Part shown: positions 13,001 through 22,716 of the stretch, piece by piece
Layout of the letters: every line of letters starts with the position of its first letter
Position numbering within the stretch: position 1 is the stretch's first letter
Assembly: GCF_000687475.1 (NCBI RefSeq)
Contig: NC_057318.1
Coordinates: 2,294,001 to 2,358,000, forward strand
Source: Ustilaginoidea virens
Taxonomy: Eukaryota > Ascomycota > Sordariomycetes > Hypocreales > Clavicipitaceae
DNA: 64,000 bases
Direction: 5' to 3'
Notes under the pieces: generated by a model
Database searches by the model: none
What the model was told of the DNA's origin: nothing
What the model saw: only the letters and a program-made list of their open reading frames with translations
Made by a program: the position numbers and the translations under genes

Positions 13001-13400
13001 TAATAATTTAGCTTTATAATAGCCTCTTTAAATATAAATCGGCCGTATTTACCTAGCTTTATATAAAAAAGATCGGATTAAACTCTTTTCTCTATTAGCG
13101 CTAAGTCCCTATTATGCCCTCGCCTCTCTACCGATATAGGGAGGCCCCTAAAGACTATTATTACCTAATCCTCTTTTGCCTAAAATACAGATGATAGCGC
13201 TAATAGCTATACGGGACCGGCCTAAGCCTCTTTTAAGACTGCTAAGGGATCTCTATTGCCTTTAATAAGCTAAGCCTCGCCTGCCGATTTATATATTAGA
13301 TTTTTAGCCTCGACTATTTTAACTAGTTCTAGCTTGCTTAGTTGCTCTAGCGATTTGCCTCTATAGAGGCATTAGGCCAACCCTAACCGCCCGATACCGC
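10080..13400 (+). pseudogene. LINE ORF2: AP-like endonuclease and reverse transcriptase (decayed)
   Basis: The endonuclease motif IRDFNIYYPL near 10495 corresponds to the usual GDFN-HHP motif of APE-type endonucleases. Reverse transcriptase blocks follow: KPISLFNLTGKVLEAIVA near 11650, and the active-site block at 12130-12141. That block now reads FADN, the second catalytic Asp having become Asn by G-to-A change. The C-terminal part continues to about 13400. TAG/TAA codons are frequent. No RNase H could be recognised with confidence. The homologous block in other copies here still reads FADD (31301-31312, 63921-63932). Confidence 0.75.
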
Positions 13401-13499
13401 CCCTAATATCTAATAATAATATCCCGATGCAAGAGAGAGGAGATATAGTAGGCAGATAAATGCGATTAATTTTTAGCTACTCTAAAGCTATAATATTAA

Positions 13500-14230
13500 T
13501 ATTAGAGCCCCCCTCCCCCCCCCCTCCCCCTCCCCCGCCGGCCCCTATAGTAGCCCCCCCTCCCTTTCCCCCCTCTCCCCCTCCCTTTTTATTGCCCTCT
13601 TTTACCCCTAAGAGACAAGTAGCTCTAATACGGCCTAAATACCTTTTAATACTTCTATTTTACGCTCCTTAAGGTCTAATGCCTTTTAGGTTATCTTAGG
13701 AGCAATACTCCCCCCTATTACTACTACCGCTACTATTACCTTCCCCCTGCTATAGGCAGTCGACGCCTACTGCGCCCTTAACTAGAGGGTGTGGTAGTTA
13801 TCGACCTATCTATATTAGCATCTATCCTATATAGTCCCTGCATTTTATACGTACCTCCCCCCTTATGGCTAATACCTTTTAGGCACCTAGGAGGGCGTAA
13901 ATAGACTTCCGGTTTTTAGGAGTCTATTTAAAGGGTCGGCAGGTCTTCCCTGCCATAGTATACGCGAAATATACTACCCCGGGCCCTATATGGCATTATA
14001 CCGTATTACTATCGGTCGAATGCTAATTAGATTAAGGTTTAGTCGGTCGGGTCCTACCTTATTAAGAGTAGTAATAATATTCGGGGTCTTCGGCTTATAT
14101 TAGGTAAGGGTTATAGGGCTAGCCTTATAGCTTGCCGGGCTAGTAATAATAGGTTAGTAACGCTAGTATAGCGGGAGCGGGTAGTACCTACCCCCTTGTC
14201 TAAAGATACCGACTTTTTTGGTATACTACT
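13500..14230 (-). pseudogene. Antisense reading frame in the LINE 3' region (unknown protein)
   Basis: On the strand opposite to the reverse transcriptase, a long frame is broken only by TAA/TAG. It aligns in predicted protein with the frame at 47050-47817 in the second LINE copy. Shared words include VDNY and LDLKERK. In the LDLKERK stretch the differences between copies fall at third codon positions (CTA/CTT, CGG/CGT) apart from one RIP-type change. The C-terminal end is Gly-rich here (the poly-G face of the 13508-13585 tract) and Lys/Gly-rich in the other copy. Function is unknown. Confidence 0.4.
13508..13585. repeat. Poly-C/poly-G tract
   Basis: A run of C blocks separated by single T/G bases, giving long G runs on the minus strand with potential for G-quadruplex formation. 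The proline-rich frame on the plus strand here is an artefact of this tract. It coincides with the end of the antisense frame. Confidence 0.8.
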
Positions 14231-14340
14231 GCTATTATTATTATTGCTATTGCTATAGCTATTGCTGCTGCTGCTATTGCTACTACTAATGCTGTTGCTG
14301 CTGCTATTGCCGATGCTAATGCTACTGCTATTATTACCGC
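14227..14340. repeat. GCT/ATT trinucleotide-rich tract
   Basis: An imperfect run of GCT, ATT and ACT triplets. On the minus strand, in the frame that leads into the antisense ORF, it reads as an Asn/Ser-rich stretch. The second LINE copy has an equivalent tract at about 47820-47895, just before ATG 47817 (minus). Confidence 0.7.
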
Positions 14341-15061
14341 CCTACCGTACGGGTTAGCATTATCCCTATAGTGCTAGAGAATAGGGCTTAAGGGGATTAT
14401 ATATAGAAAAATAACGGCTATATAGAAAGGAAGAAAAAGGGATTAAAAAGTCGGGGGGCACCTACACCTTTATATTTTCGCCCGATTAGAGGCCCCTATG
14501 CCCTCTTTTTATACTTAGCTTACTCTAACCCCCGACCCGATACTGCTTGCCTTCTATTAAGCACCCCCCCTATAGCCGATTTGCCGCCGATATAGCCCTA
14601 ATAATAGAAAATTCCCTTACTTTTACTTTAATGCCCCTATATGATACGCACGCTATATAGCCGGCGCGCATGCGGCATAGCCGGCGCTGCCCCGCTCGTA
14701 TAACCTCTATTTTACTTTCGATTTATAGCGTACTAACCCGGGACTACCCCTCCCCTATAGATACTAGACCTACCTTTTTCCGGACCTACTTTTTCTGGAT
14801 CGCTTTCGCATTCTTTTTAGTACTACTGCTAGGTACGATTTTAAGTGATAGCGTACCTACCTTCCCTATATGCCGGAAACCCGTCGGCCCCCCCGGGGGC
14901 CCGACTCCCTAGTCGTTATAATTATACTAGTAGGAAGGGTTTTCCCCCCGGACCTTGGGTTTTTCCCTTCCGGATTATTTGCCGGAGTACTAGATAGGCA
15001 ATTCTAGCTTAGAATAGCCCCCTAGAGTAATTTAATAATAATAATAATAGCTAAGATAGTA

Positions 15062-15402
15062 GAAATCGCCTTATAGCACGTTATATCTTACCGGTAGTGA
15101 GATATAGCGCTTTATAATTTTAAATATTGTAGGTACTTCTACTATTATATTATTTTATCGTCTGCTATTGTATCCTTTAATGTACGGCTTTCTATTAGCT
15201 TAAACCCTAGTTTGGTATAAAAACTGCACTTTAGCATCTTTAAAGGGATCTGATACCTATTAAAGGGTACGTTATAAATTATGGAATTTTATAGTTATTT
15301 TTATAGTAGACTGTAAGTAGTTTTAAATAAACTTATTATAATACAGATCTTCGTCTTATAGGCTATACCGCCTTAATATTTAAAATATATTACTTTAAAG
15401 AT
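15062..15402. other. Decayed spacer between LINE copies
   Basis: A+T-rich, TpA-rich sequence without a recognisable element or gene. It is presumably older host or transposon DNA that received both flanking LINE insertions. Confidence 0.4.
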
Positions 15403-16722
15403 ACTATATATATATGTATTACTCTAGCTAAGCTATCTAGGGGGGGATAGGTCCCCGTCTAGCCTAATGCTAGTATTTTTATATCTAATCTATATAGGAA
15501 ACCCGAGTGCCGGGAGGAAAACCTATATACCGTCCTTAATCGGTAATATCTCTTCGAATTCGAAGGGGATTTACTATATATTACAAAGAGGTATCCTATC
15601 GCATAAAACTAGGTCTAGCGGCAGGGCTAGGAAAGTATAGATAGTAAGAGCGCTTTAATAGGCGCGGTAGTTTGCATTAGTAGTTATTAGTTATTAGTCA
15701 TTAGTTAGGCTCTGGGATGGGTGTGATTCGGATCTAGCGTAAGTAGTATTATTGGGTAGGGGCGGTAGCGGTAACATCAGTATCGGGTAGGCAGCGGTAT
15801 TACGGTAAGTTGCGCATTATATTATTATTGATTTTATCTGATATGGGTTAGGGCAGCTAGCGGACGGTCAAGTGATCTAATGCGGGTATATAGCGGTATA
15901 AAGTCTCCCTTACTTGCCCTACCTTTCTTTTCCTCTTCCTTTTTTATTCCATATTAAAAATTTCTAATAATTTTCCTTTACTCCCTTATATGCAGTTCCG
16001 CCTCGATTGCGCTACTATAGCTTTTATATGCCCTTTATTATTTAAGATGCCGACCGTTCTAGAATTAGGTCTTAGTCTAGCCTGAAAATGGCTCTATCGT
16101 CCCTATATACGCCGCGGTGCCAATATAGCCGCTTATTGCTATGACTAATAAGGTAAGAGGTTCTCTTTAATTATTATCTGTCTTTTGCTAATAGTAGGTA
16201 GGACTTAGGGGTGCTTACTTCGCTTATACTTTAAAGTAGAAGCCTTATTATATTATAACTGCCGAATCGCATTATAATCGATACAGTTCTAAGTTAATTA
16301 AGGTAAAGCTAGCGTATAATACTATAAATTGCGAATTAGTAGAGAGTATACTTATATTGCAAAAGGCCTTCTCTTGCGGGCAGGAAGTAAGTATAGTAGC
16401 TTACTAATATCTTTTAATTTTATAGCTAACCTTAGTAGGTAGATAAAGATAAGTACTATAAGGTCTAATAGACTGCGTATTAGTCTATTGCGCTAGCTAC
16501 CTTAGTTTCCCGAAAGGGCTAAGACGATTTTGCCTTTATAATGCGAATATCGGTGCTTATAGTCTTAATTATACTTTTAGCCGATTTCTTTAGTTTTATT
16601 AAGAAAGGGGTTTTAGCCTTAGAGCGCGCTTATAGCGGGGGGCCCTAGCCCCTCTTTTTATTTAAGGAGCCTTAGCCTCTTACTATTATTAGTAATATTA
16701 CTATAAGCGATAAAAGCTCTAT

Positions 16723-17458
16723 TGTTAAAATCCTATAGTAGCCTACTAGGCTGCTGGCCTAATGCCCTACTGGCTTACTGACCTTCTAGTCCTTATACCG
16801 CCTCTTGGACTTATGGTAGTATTACCTTAGGCCTTTGCCTTTTACCTTAAGGATTTTCAGTGGATTATTTACTGTATATCAAGTAAGGTAGGCCTTGCTA
16901 AAAAGGTGTGGCATTGCTAAATTAGCGTGGTGGGCCTACTAGTGTGGTGGCGGCCTACTAGTATGGTGGCTAGTCCACTAGTGTGGTGGGTAGTCACTAG
17001 CGTGGTGGCTAGTTACTAGTGTGGTGACTAGTTACTAGTGCGGTGGTTAGGGTGGTTGGAAAGGCTGGATATAGTGGGGCTGCTGACGTATTATATACGT
17101 GGCAAAGCGAGCATTACGGGGAGCTTTCTTACTGGCTACCTTGGATGCCTGGCCCCACCCCTCCTTCGTGTATATATAGGATAGCTTTTCCCCTTCTTTC
17201 TAGATAGTAGAAGGGTAGCACAATCGAGTCTATTAATGCACTATATGCCTCTTAACTTCTTACCTTCCCTGCGTTTTCTGGTTATCTTATATTTGCCTTG
17301 CCTTTACACTTGCCTTGCTTTATAGCACTTGTATAGTCTTAGGACTTGGTGAAAAATCTAGTATTATACTAAGATTAGTTCACAGGTCGCAGACAGTCTT
17401 GTGCCATCTAGCTAGCTAGTAAGGCTCTGCTTTTATAGTGACCTTAAGAATTGCAATA
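16723..17458 (+). repeat. Copia 5' LTR (736 bp)
   Basis: Begins TGTTAAAATCC and ends TTGCAATA. It matches 21304-22039 with only a few substitutions. It contains a ~20-bp minisatellite at about 16918-17060. The LTR should carry the promoter and polyadenylation signals of the element. Confidence 0.92.
16918..17060 (+). repeat. ~20-bp minisatellite inside the Copia LTR
   Basis: About seven imperfect units of the type ACTAGTGTGGTGGCTAGTC. The same array occurs in the 3' LTR. In the other Copia copy the array has about two more units, which accounts for its 775-bp LTRs. Confidence 0.8.
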
Positions 17459-17473
17459 GGTTATGAGCCCGGG
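17459..17473 (+). other. Copia primer-binding site (internal initiator tRNA-Met type)
   Basis: GGTTATGAGCCCGGG directly follows the 5' LTR. Its first part is complementary to the anticodon stem-loop of initiator tRNA-Met (which contains GGGCTCATAACC), not to the tRNA 3' end. Drosophila Copia uses the same kind of half-tRNA primer. In the other copy the equivalent site at 43809-43823 has G-to-A/C-to-T changes. Confidence 0.75.
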
Positions 17474-17880
17474 TTTTACTTCTTTGTTTTTACCCTACCT
17501 CTTTTGTGTTCACCCCTTGGTCTCTCTTGCTTATTAGTACTACTAATATAGCTATCCTTTAGTATCCTTGGCTTACCCTTATCACCTTTGGCTTACCCTT
17601 TGTTACCTACGGCATTACCCTGCGGCAATCAACGGCGTACCCCTACGGCAACTTACGGCGTAACCTCACGGCATTTTTAGCGTAACCTTACGTTATTTTC
17701 GGAGTAACCTACGGCACCTACGGATTTTATAATATGATATCTATCACACTATACCACTGTATAACATCTTTACACCTAGTGCACGACACCTACTGCACTA
17801 TACGGCACCTGTTATACTCTTCCACTTATAGCACTTTTGGTACGGCACTTACGGCACCTTTTATATTACGGCACCTATAG

Positions 17881-17928
17881 CACCTACGGCACCTACGGCA
17901 CCTACGGCACCTACGGCACTTACGGCAC
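17881..17928 (+). repeat. 9-bp tandem repeat in the Copia leader
   Basis: CACCTACGG is repeated about five times (one unit CACTTACGG) in the untranslated leader between primer-binding site and gag. Dispersed ACGGCAC words continue on both sides (17590-17950). The small Thr/Tyr/Gly frame seen here is a by-product of the repeat. Confidence 0.85.
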
Positions 17929-18182
17929 CTTTATATTACGGCACCACATAAGCACCTTATATACTAACGCTATATTCTGGACTTGCACAACGCCTACGGC
18001 ATCTGTGCTTTTATACTGAGACCTACCGCTATATTCTGCGGTTACCTTTTATAGTAGGCTACTAGCCACTATATTTACTAGCTGTCCAGCTAGTTACTCG
18101 ACTATTTTGCCAGCTATTTAGCTGGTTATTCATCTGTTCCTATAGCTATTGGCACCATTTTTAACGACTTTTAACCACTATA

Positions 18183-21182
18183 ATGGCACAGTCTAGGCCT
18201 TCCACTTATAAGGCCACTTTGGATTCCAACTCTAAAGCTGATCTTACTGCACGACTACAGCTAGATATAGACTATATAAAGTCCCAGATGAATACCCTAA
18301 CTACCCTTATACAAGGCTTAGTTAGTAGGCAAAATAGTAACGTTCCTACTATTACAATTAGTAAGGAACTAGTAGAGGCTACTAGCCCTACTATCTCCGG
18401 TCCTACTAATATGAACAGTAAGGACCCTGTAGAGGCTACTAGCCCTACTATCTAACCTTCTGCTATTACGACTAGCAAGGACCCTATAGAGGCTACTAGC
18501 CCTACTATCCAACCTTCTGCTATTGTAACTGGTAAGGAACCTGTAGAGGCTACTAGCCCTACTACCAACTCTCCCGCTATTACGACTAGCGAAGAGCCCG
18601 CTATTACGACTAGCGAAAATCCCGTAGTGGCTACTAGCCCTACTCCTGCCCCTATAGCTGCTGATACAGAATATCAGAAGCTATTACAGTTAGCCGGCAT
18701 TTGGCATGTACGGCTAGGGCATATAGGTATTCAGCTACTTAAAAAGACCTGTGCTAATACCCCTGGTCTTCCTAACCTTAATAAGGTTAAAGATGCTGAT
18801 TTTCGCTGCCTAGCTTGTATTCAAGCTAAGAAGGTTAGAAAACCTTCTAAGGATGCGATACCTAATCCAGCTAAATGCCTGGATATTATAGAAGGTGATA
18901 CTTTTGCTATATCACCTATGCCATATAATAAACGACCTGTTGCCCTTATATTAGTGGATAGAAAATCCCGATTCCGTTGGCTTTACTTACTGCCTAATAG
19001 GGAAGGCACTGTTGTTTTTAAAGCATTACAGAGCTTTATACAGAGCCTACAGGTCAGATATGGTAAAACGCCTGTTGAATTCCACTATGATGGTGGAAAT
19101 GAAATCAACAAAATGCTTAGTGATTGGCTTGTCGAACAGGGTATAACTTTTAATACATCTTGCCCCTATATTCACGAACAAAACGGCCTAGCTAAGCGGT
19201 CCATTAGGGTTATAGCTGATAGGCTACATGCTACTATGGCCTATTCAAGGCTACCATCTAACCTCTGGTCTGCTGTAATTACTGGCGTTGTTATGCTAGT
19301 AAATATAACAGCTGTTACTAACAGACCTTCTAGCCCCTATTAGGAGCTACTAAAGGATTACGACCAGATAACACCGGAGCACTACCCTGACCTTATTAAC
19401 CTTAGGGCTATTGGAGCAGCTATTGAAGTGCTTATACCACACGAAAAGCGTGTAAAAAGCCGCAAATTAGCGCCCCGTACCGAGCCTGGTAGGCTCCTTG
19501 CCACTCTAGGTAATAATACTTACCTAGTCTACCTTCTAAATAAGAAGGTTGTTACTAAAACAACCTTTATTACCTTTATCCATCAAAATGAAGGTATAGG
19601 CCCTATTTCTAGTGGCCTAGAAGGAGACTTTCACAAAGGGCAAAATACAGGTTCAGAGGGGGTATTTAGCAGTAAAGAACCTGCTATTTTACTGGATGAC
19701 CTAGAAAGCATTCCTGACCCTACTAACTCTGCTAACCTTACTAGCATTACTAGCACTAATGCTATACCGGATGACCTAGAAAGTATGCCGGACCCTACTA
19801 ATTTTACTAGTATTACTAATGCTACCCCGGATGATATTACTAATACTAATGCCACCGTGGATTACCTTCCTAAGTCAGAAGACTTTATAGGCGCCTTTTT
19901 AAATAGCGAACTTTCTAAGACTATTTATATGGATATTCCTAATGGATTCCTTGAATTTACAGAAAGTTTACTAACTAATAGCAAGCTTTAGTCTAATATA
20001 CAGCGCCAACGGCTACTAACTTTGCTTAAAGAAGCTGTATTTAACCCTTCTATTAAGCAAGCTATCTTACTAAAGAAGGCCTTATACGGGCTAAAATAAG
20101 CACCCCGCAAATGGCAACACCGGCTAAAAGACCTGATTTCTAGTGAAGATTTTTTACCTTTAGCTTTTGATGCTGCCGTCTTTTATAATAAGCAAACCAG
20201 CACCTTTATCGTCACCTATGTTGACGATTGCCTATTAGTTGGTCCAAATATAACTTATATTAACCAGCTAAAAAGGAAATTCTATAAGGTCTATGCTATA
20301 GAAGACCGCGGTCCGGCTTCCTTCTTCCTAGGCGTACAGATTATACGAAATAGGAAGGAAGGTCTATTATGGCTATACCAAGCCCAATTTATAGCAGAGG
20401 TCCTAGCTAAATTCGGTCTACAGGATACTAAACCTCAGCTAATTCCACTTCAACCAGGGATTCTAAATGAATCTAGTGGAAAAGACCTTAGCCCTATTGA
20501 TCAGAGCCTTTATCAGAGCCTTACTGGCATTATAATGTGGCTTATGATGATGACTAGGCCCGACCTAGCATTTCCTACCCAATACCTCTCCCGGTTTATG
20601 TCTAAGGCAACTAATGTACATCTAAATGCTGCGAAAGGCAGCTTTAGCTACCTTAAAGGCACTGAGAACCTAGCTATTTGCTTTAGTACTACTAAAAGCA
20701 ATTAACAGCCTATTATAACCGCTTATTCTGATAGCGACTTTGCTGGCTGTAAAGAAACCTCTAAATCCACTAGAGGCTTCTTGACTACTATTAATAGTGG
20801 TCCTATTAGCTGGCGTTCTAAGCGAGCCTCTTTAGTAGTGCTATCTACTTTAGAAGCTGAATCTGATGCATTACTTAAGACTATCCGTAAGGTACAGTGG
20901 CTTTCTAACCTTTATAAAGAGCTGGAAATTGATATTTTACGCCCTATACCGCTATATTGCGATAACCAGGGCTCCATTTCGAATTCTAACGACCCTAATC
21001 AGCACGCTCGCACTAAGCATACGCTATTAAAATTCCGGTATATTAGGGAGCAAGCCCAGCTGGGCTTAGTTAAAATTACCTATTTACCTACTAATAGTAT
21101 GCCTGCTGACGGTCTTACGAAGCCACTGCCGGGCCCTAAATTTACTAGGTTCCGCGAGTTACTAGGTCTTAGGGCCTACTAA
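18183..21182 (+). pseudogene. Copia gag-pol remnant: gag N-terminus, integrase, RT, RNase H
   Basis: The gag start (MAQSRPSTYKATL) runs into a repeat-coded Pro/Thr/Ser linker (18355-18650), skipping the rest of gag and protease. The integrase follows from about 18685: HHCC zinc site (WHVRLGH ... CLACIQAKK), catalytic Asp in EGDTF and HYDGGNE. The expected Glu near 19195 is Lys (NGLAKRS). The RT active site YVDD at 20217-20228 is intact. RNase H (AYSDSDFAG) and the Copia C-terminal block (ARTKHTLLKFRYIRE, ADGLTKPL) end at stop 21180-21182. Internal stops are TAA/TAG at former CAA/CAG plus frame breaks. The 5' part of RT is deleted: the junction near 19875 joins PKSE to DFIGAF. Confidence 0.88.
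18355..18650 (+). repeat. In-frame ~57-60-bp minisatellite in the Copia polyprotein
   Basis: Roughly five imperfect units, each coding a version of SKEPVEATSPTI. The units keep the gag-pol frame apart from one RIP-type stop. A related, more degraded array is at about 41150-41340 on the minus strand in the other Copia copy. It acts as a linker between gag/protease and integrase, and marks one endpoint of the deletion in this copy. Confidence 0.8.
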
Positions 21183-21294
21183 CTTATACTAACTTACTTT
21201 TACTAAGGTTTTTCTTATGTTTTTCCTTAGCATTTTTTACTGCATTTTCTTTCCCTATCCTTTATACGATTAGCTTGCTACTACAGTAGCTAAT

Positions 21295-21303
21295 CAGAGG
21301 GGG
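21295..21303 (+). other. Copia polypurine tract
   Basis: The purine run AGAGGGGG lies immediately before the 3' LTR (TGTTAAAATCC at 21304), in the position expected for the plus-strand primer. The other copy has the complement (CCCCCT) at 37895-37901. Confidence 0.8.
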
Positions 21304-22039
21304 TGTTAAAATCCTATAGTAGCCTACTAGGCTGCTAGCCTAATGCCCTACTGGCTTACTGACCTTCTAGTCCTTATACCGCCTCTTGGACTTATGGTAG
21401 TATTACCTTAGGCCTTTGCCTTTTACCTTAAGGATTTTCAGTGGATTATTTACTGTATATCAAGTAAGGTAGGCCTTGCTAAAAAGGTGTGGCATTGCTA
21501 AATTAGCGTGGTGGGCCTACTAGTGTGGTGGCGGCCTACTAGTGTGGTGGCTAGTCCACTAGTGTGGTGGGTAGTCACTAGCGTGGTGGCTAGTTACTAG
21601 TGTGGTGACTAGTTACTAGTGCGGTGGTTAGGGTGGTTGGAAAGGCTGGATATAGTGGGGCTGCTGACGTATTATATACGTGGCAAAGCGAGCATTACGG
21701 GGAGCTTTCTTACTGGCTACCTTAGATGCCTGGCCCCACCCCTCCTTCGTGTATATATAAGATAGCTTTTCCCCTTCTTTCTAGATAGTAGAAGGGTAGC
21801 ACAATCGAGTCTGTTAATGCACTATATGCCTCTTAACTTCTTACCTTCCCTGCGTTTTCTAGTTATCTTATATTTGCCTTGCCTTTACACTTGCCTTGCT
21901 TTATAGCACTTGTATAGTCTTAGGACTTGGTGAAAAATCTAGTATTATACTAAGATTAGTTCATAGGTCGCAGACAGTCTTGTGCCATCTAGCTAGCTAG
22001 TAAGGCTCTGCTTTTATAGTGACCTTGAGAATTGCAATA
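21304..22039 (+). repeat. Copia 3' LTR (736 bp)
   Basis: Matches 16723-17458 in length and, with few substitutions, in sequence. It ends TTGCAATA followed by the TCTAT target duplication. Confidence 0.92.
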
Positions 22040-22716
22040 TCTATTAGTTCTATTATTATTTTTTTAGATATTAATAATGAGCCTACTCTTAGGCTAGCTA
22101 CTAGGGAGGAACCGCCTTATAGTAAAGGGGTCTCGCCGACTTAATTAGAGACTCTTATAATACCCTCTTTTAGTAAGTTATAGTAAACGGTTGCGTTTTT
22201 AAAGTTTATAAAATCCTAAGCAGAGTCGCAGTTAATAGCTTTTGCCTCTAGAGTGCTATTTATGCCACTATTAAAGCCCCTCCTGCCTACTATATAATCG
22301 GCGCCGCTTAAGTAAGCTAAATTAGTAGTTCTATTGCTATTATCCCCTCGTTTTTAAGCTAATACCCCTACCCCTTCCCCCTTTAAAAGGAAGAGGGAGG
22401 GGTTAAAGGCAGTAAAGCTACTTATAAAGGGGATATTAGGTTTATCTATTAGGGTTAAACGAAAGACTTATTTAAAGTCTATAATATCTTTTTCCTTAGG
22501 GGAGAAAGGGAAAGGTAAGGGGAAAGCAAAAATAGCCCTTAATAATAGTTATAGTAATAGTAGGTAATATAAAGTAAATAGAGGACTAGAGAGTTAGAGG
22601 TACTAAAAATACTAGGGGTCTAAGGCTATTAACTATATAGGTAGACTATATAGAAAGAATATATTTTCCTTATCTAAAAAGTTAGTCGTATCTTTATTTA
22701 TAATCGTCTATATATA

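Larger units (their letters stand above)
8454..15046 (+). mobile_element. Full-length LINE retrotransposon (Tad1/I-like), RIP-mutated
   Basis: This is a non-LTR element of about 6.6 kb. ATAGCTAAGATAGTA occurs at 8439-8453 and again at 15047-15061, a 15-bp target duplication flanking the whole unit. The 5' end carries TTCGCGATTTCGCCCGCACC (from 8463), shared with the LINE whose 5' end is near 34889. The 3' end is a TAA/AAT repeat (15032-15049), typical of I-clade elements. Order: gag-like ORF1 with CCHC knuckles, ORF2 with endonuclease and reverse transcriptase, then a 1.6-kb 3' region with an antisense reading frame. Many TAA/TAG codons replace CAA/CAG, so it cannot be active. Confidence 0.85.
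16723..22039 (+). mobile_element. Copia LTR retrotransposon, internally deleted copy
   Basis: A 5317-bp element flanked by the 5-bp target duplication TCTAT (16718-16722 and 22040-22044). The LTRs are 736 bp each and nearly identical. Order: primer-binding site, leader, gag N-terminus, integrase, RT and RNase H, polypurine tract. Against the 7479-bp relative at 37120-44598 it lacks most of gag plus protease, and about 550 bp covering the start of the RT domain. It is therefore non-autonomous. RIP damage is lighter than in the flanking LINE. Confidence 0.92.
16047..22705 (+). pseudogene. Antisense ORF of the truncated LINE, interrupted by Copia
   Basis: The frame starts at ATG 16047 (MPTVLELG) and runs against the LINE sense direction. 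It passes a Cys-containing segment, then stays open with RIP-type stops to the Copia insertion at 16722. Similarity to the other copies resumes at 22045 and ends near 22705 in a Lys/Gly-rich tail. A frame change near 16540 is present in the other copies too, so it may be an intron or a boundary between two frames. The protein is not recognised. Confidence 0.35.
15403..22716 (-). mobile_element. 5'-truncated LINE copy, split by a Copia element
   Basis: The left edge is a (TA)n run followed by the LINE 3'-terminal block. This block carries the 41-bp motif at 15490-15530, which is identical in three other copies. Without the Copia insertion (16723-22039 plus one TCTAT duplication) about 2 kb remain. 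They match 28081-29990, that is only the 3' region with the antisense frame. The reverse transcriptase part is missing: the similarity ends at a (TA)n run where the Tc1 element begins. Confidence 0.7.

Noticed and set aside
13460..13672. Proline-rich plus-strand frame of about 70 residues
   Set aside because: It is produced by the poly-C tract in the LINE 3' region; the likely coding strand there is the opposite one.
17881..17928. Possible CRISPR-like array
   Set aside because: Units are 9 bp with no spacers, inside a Copia leader of a eukaryote.
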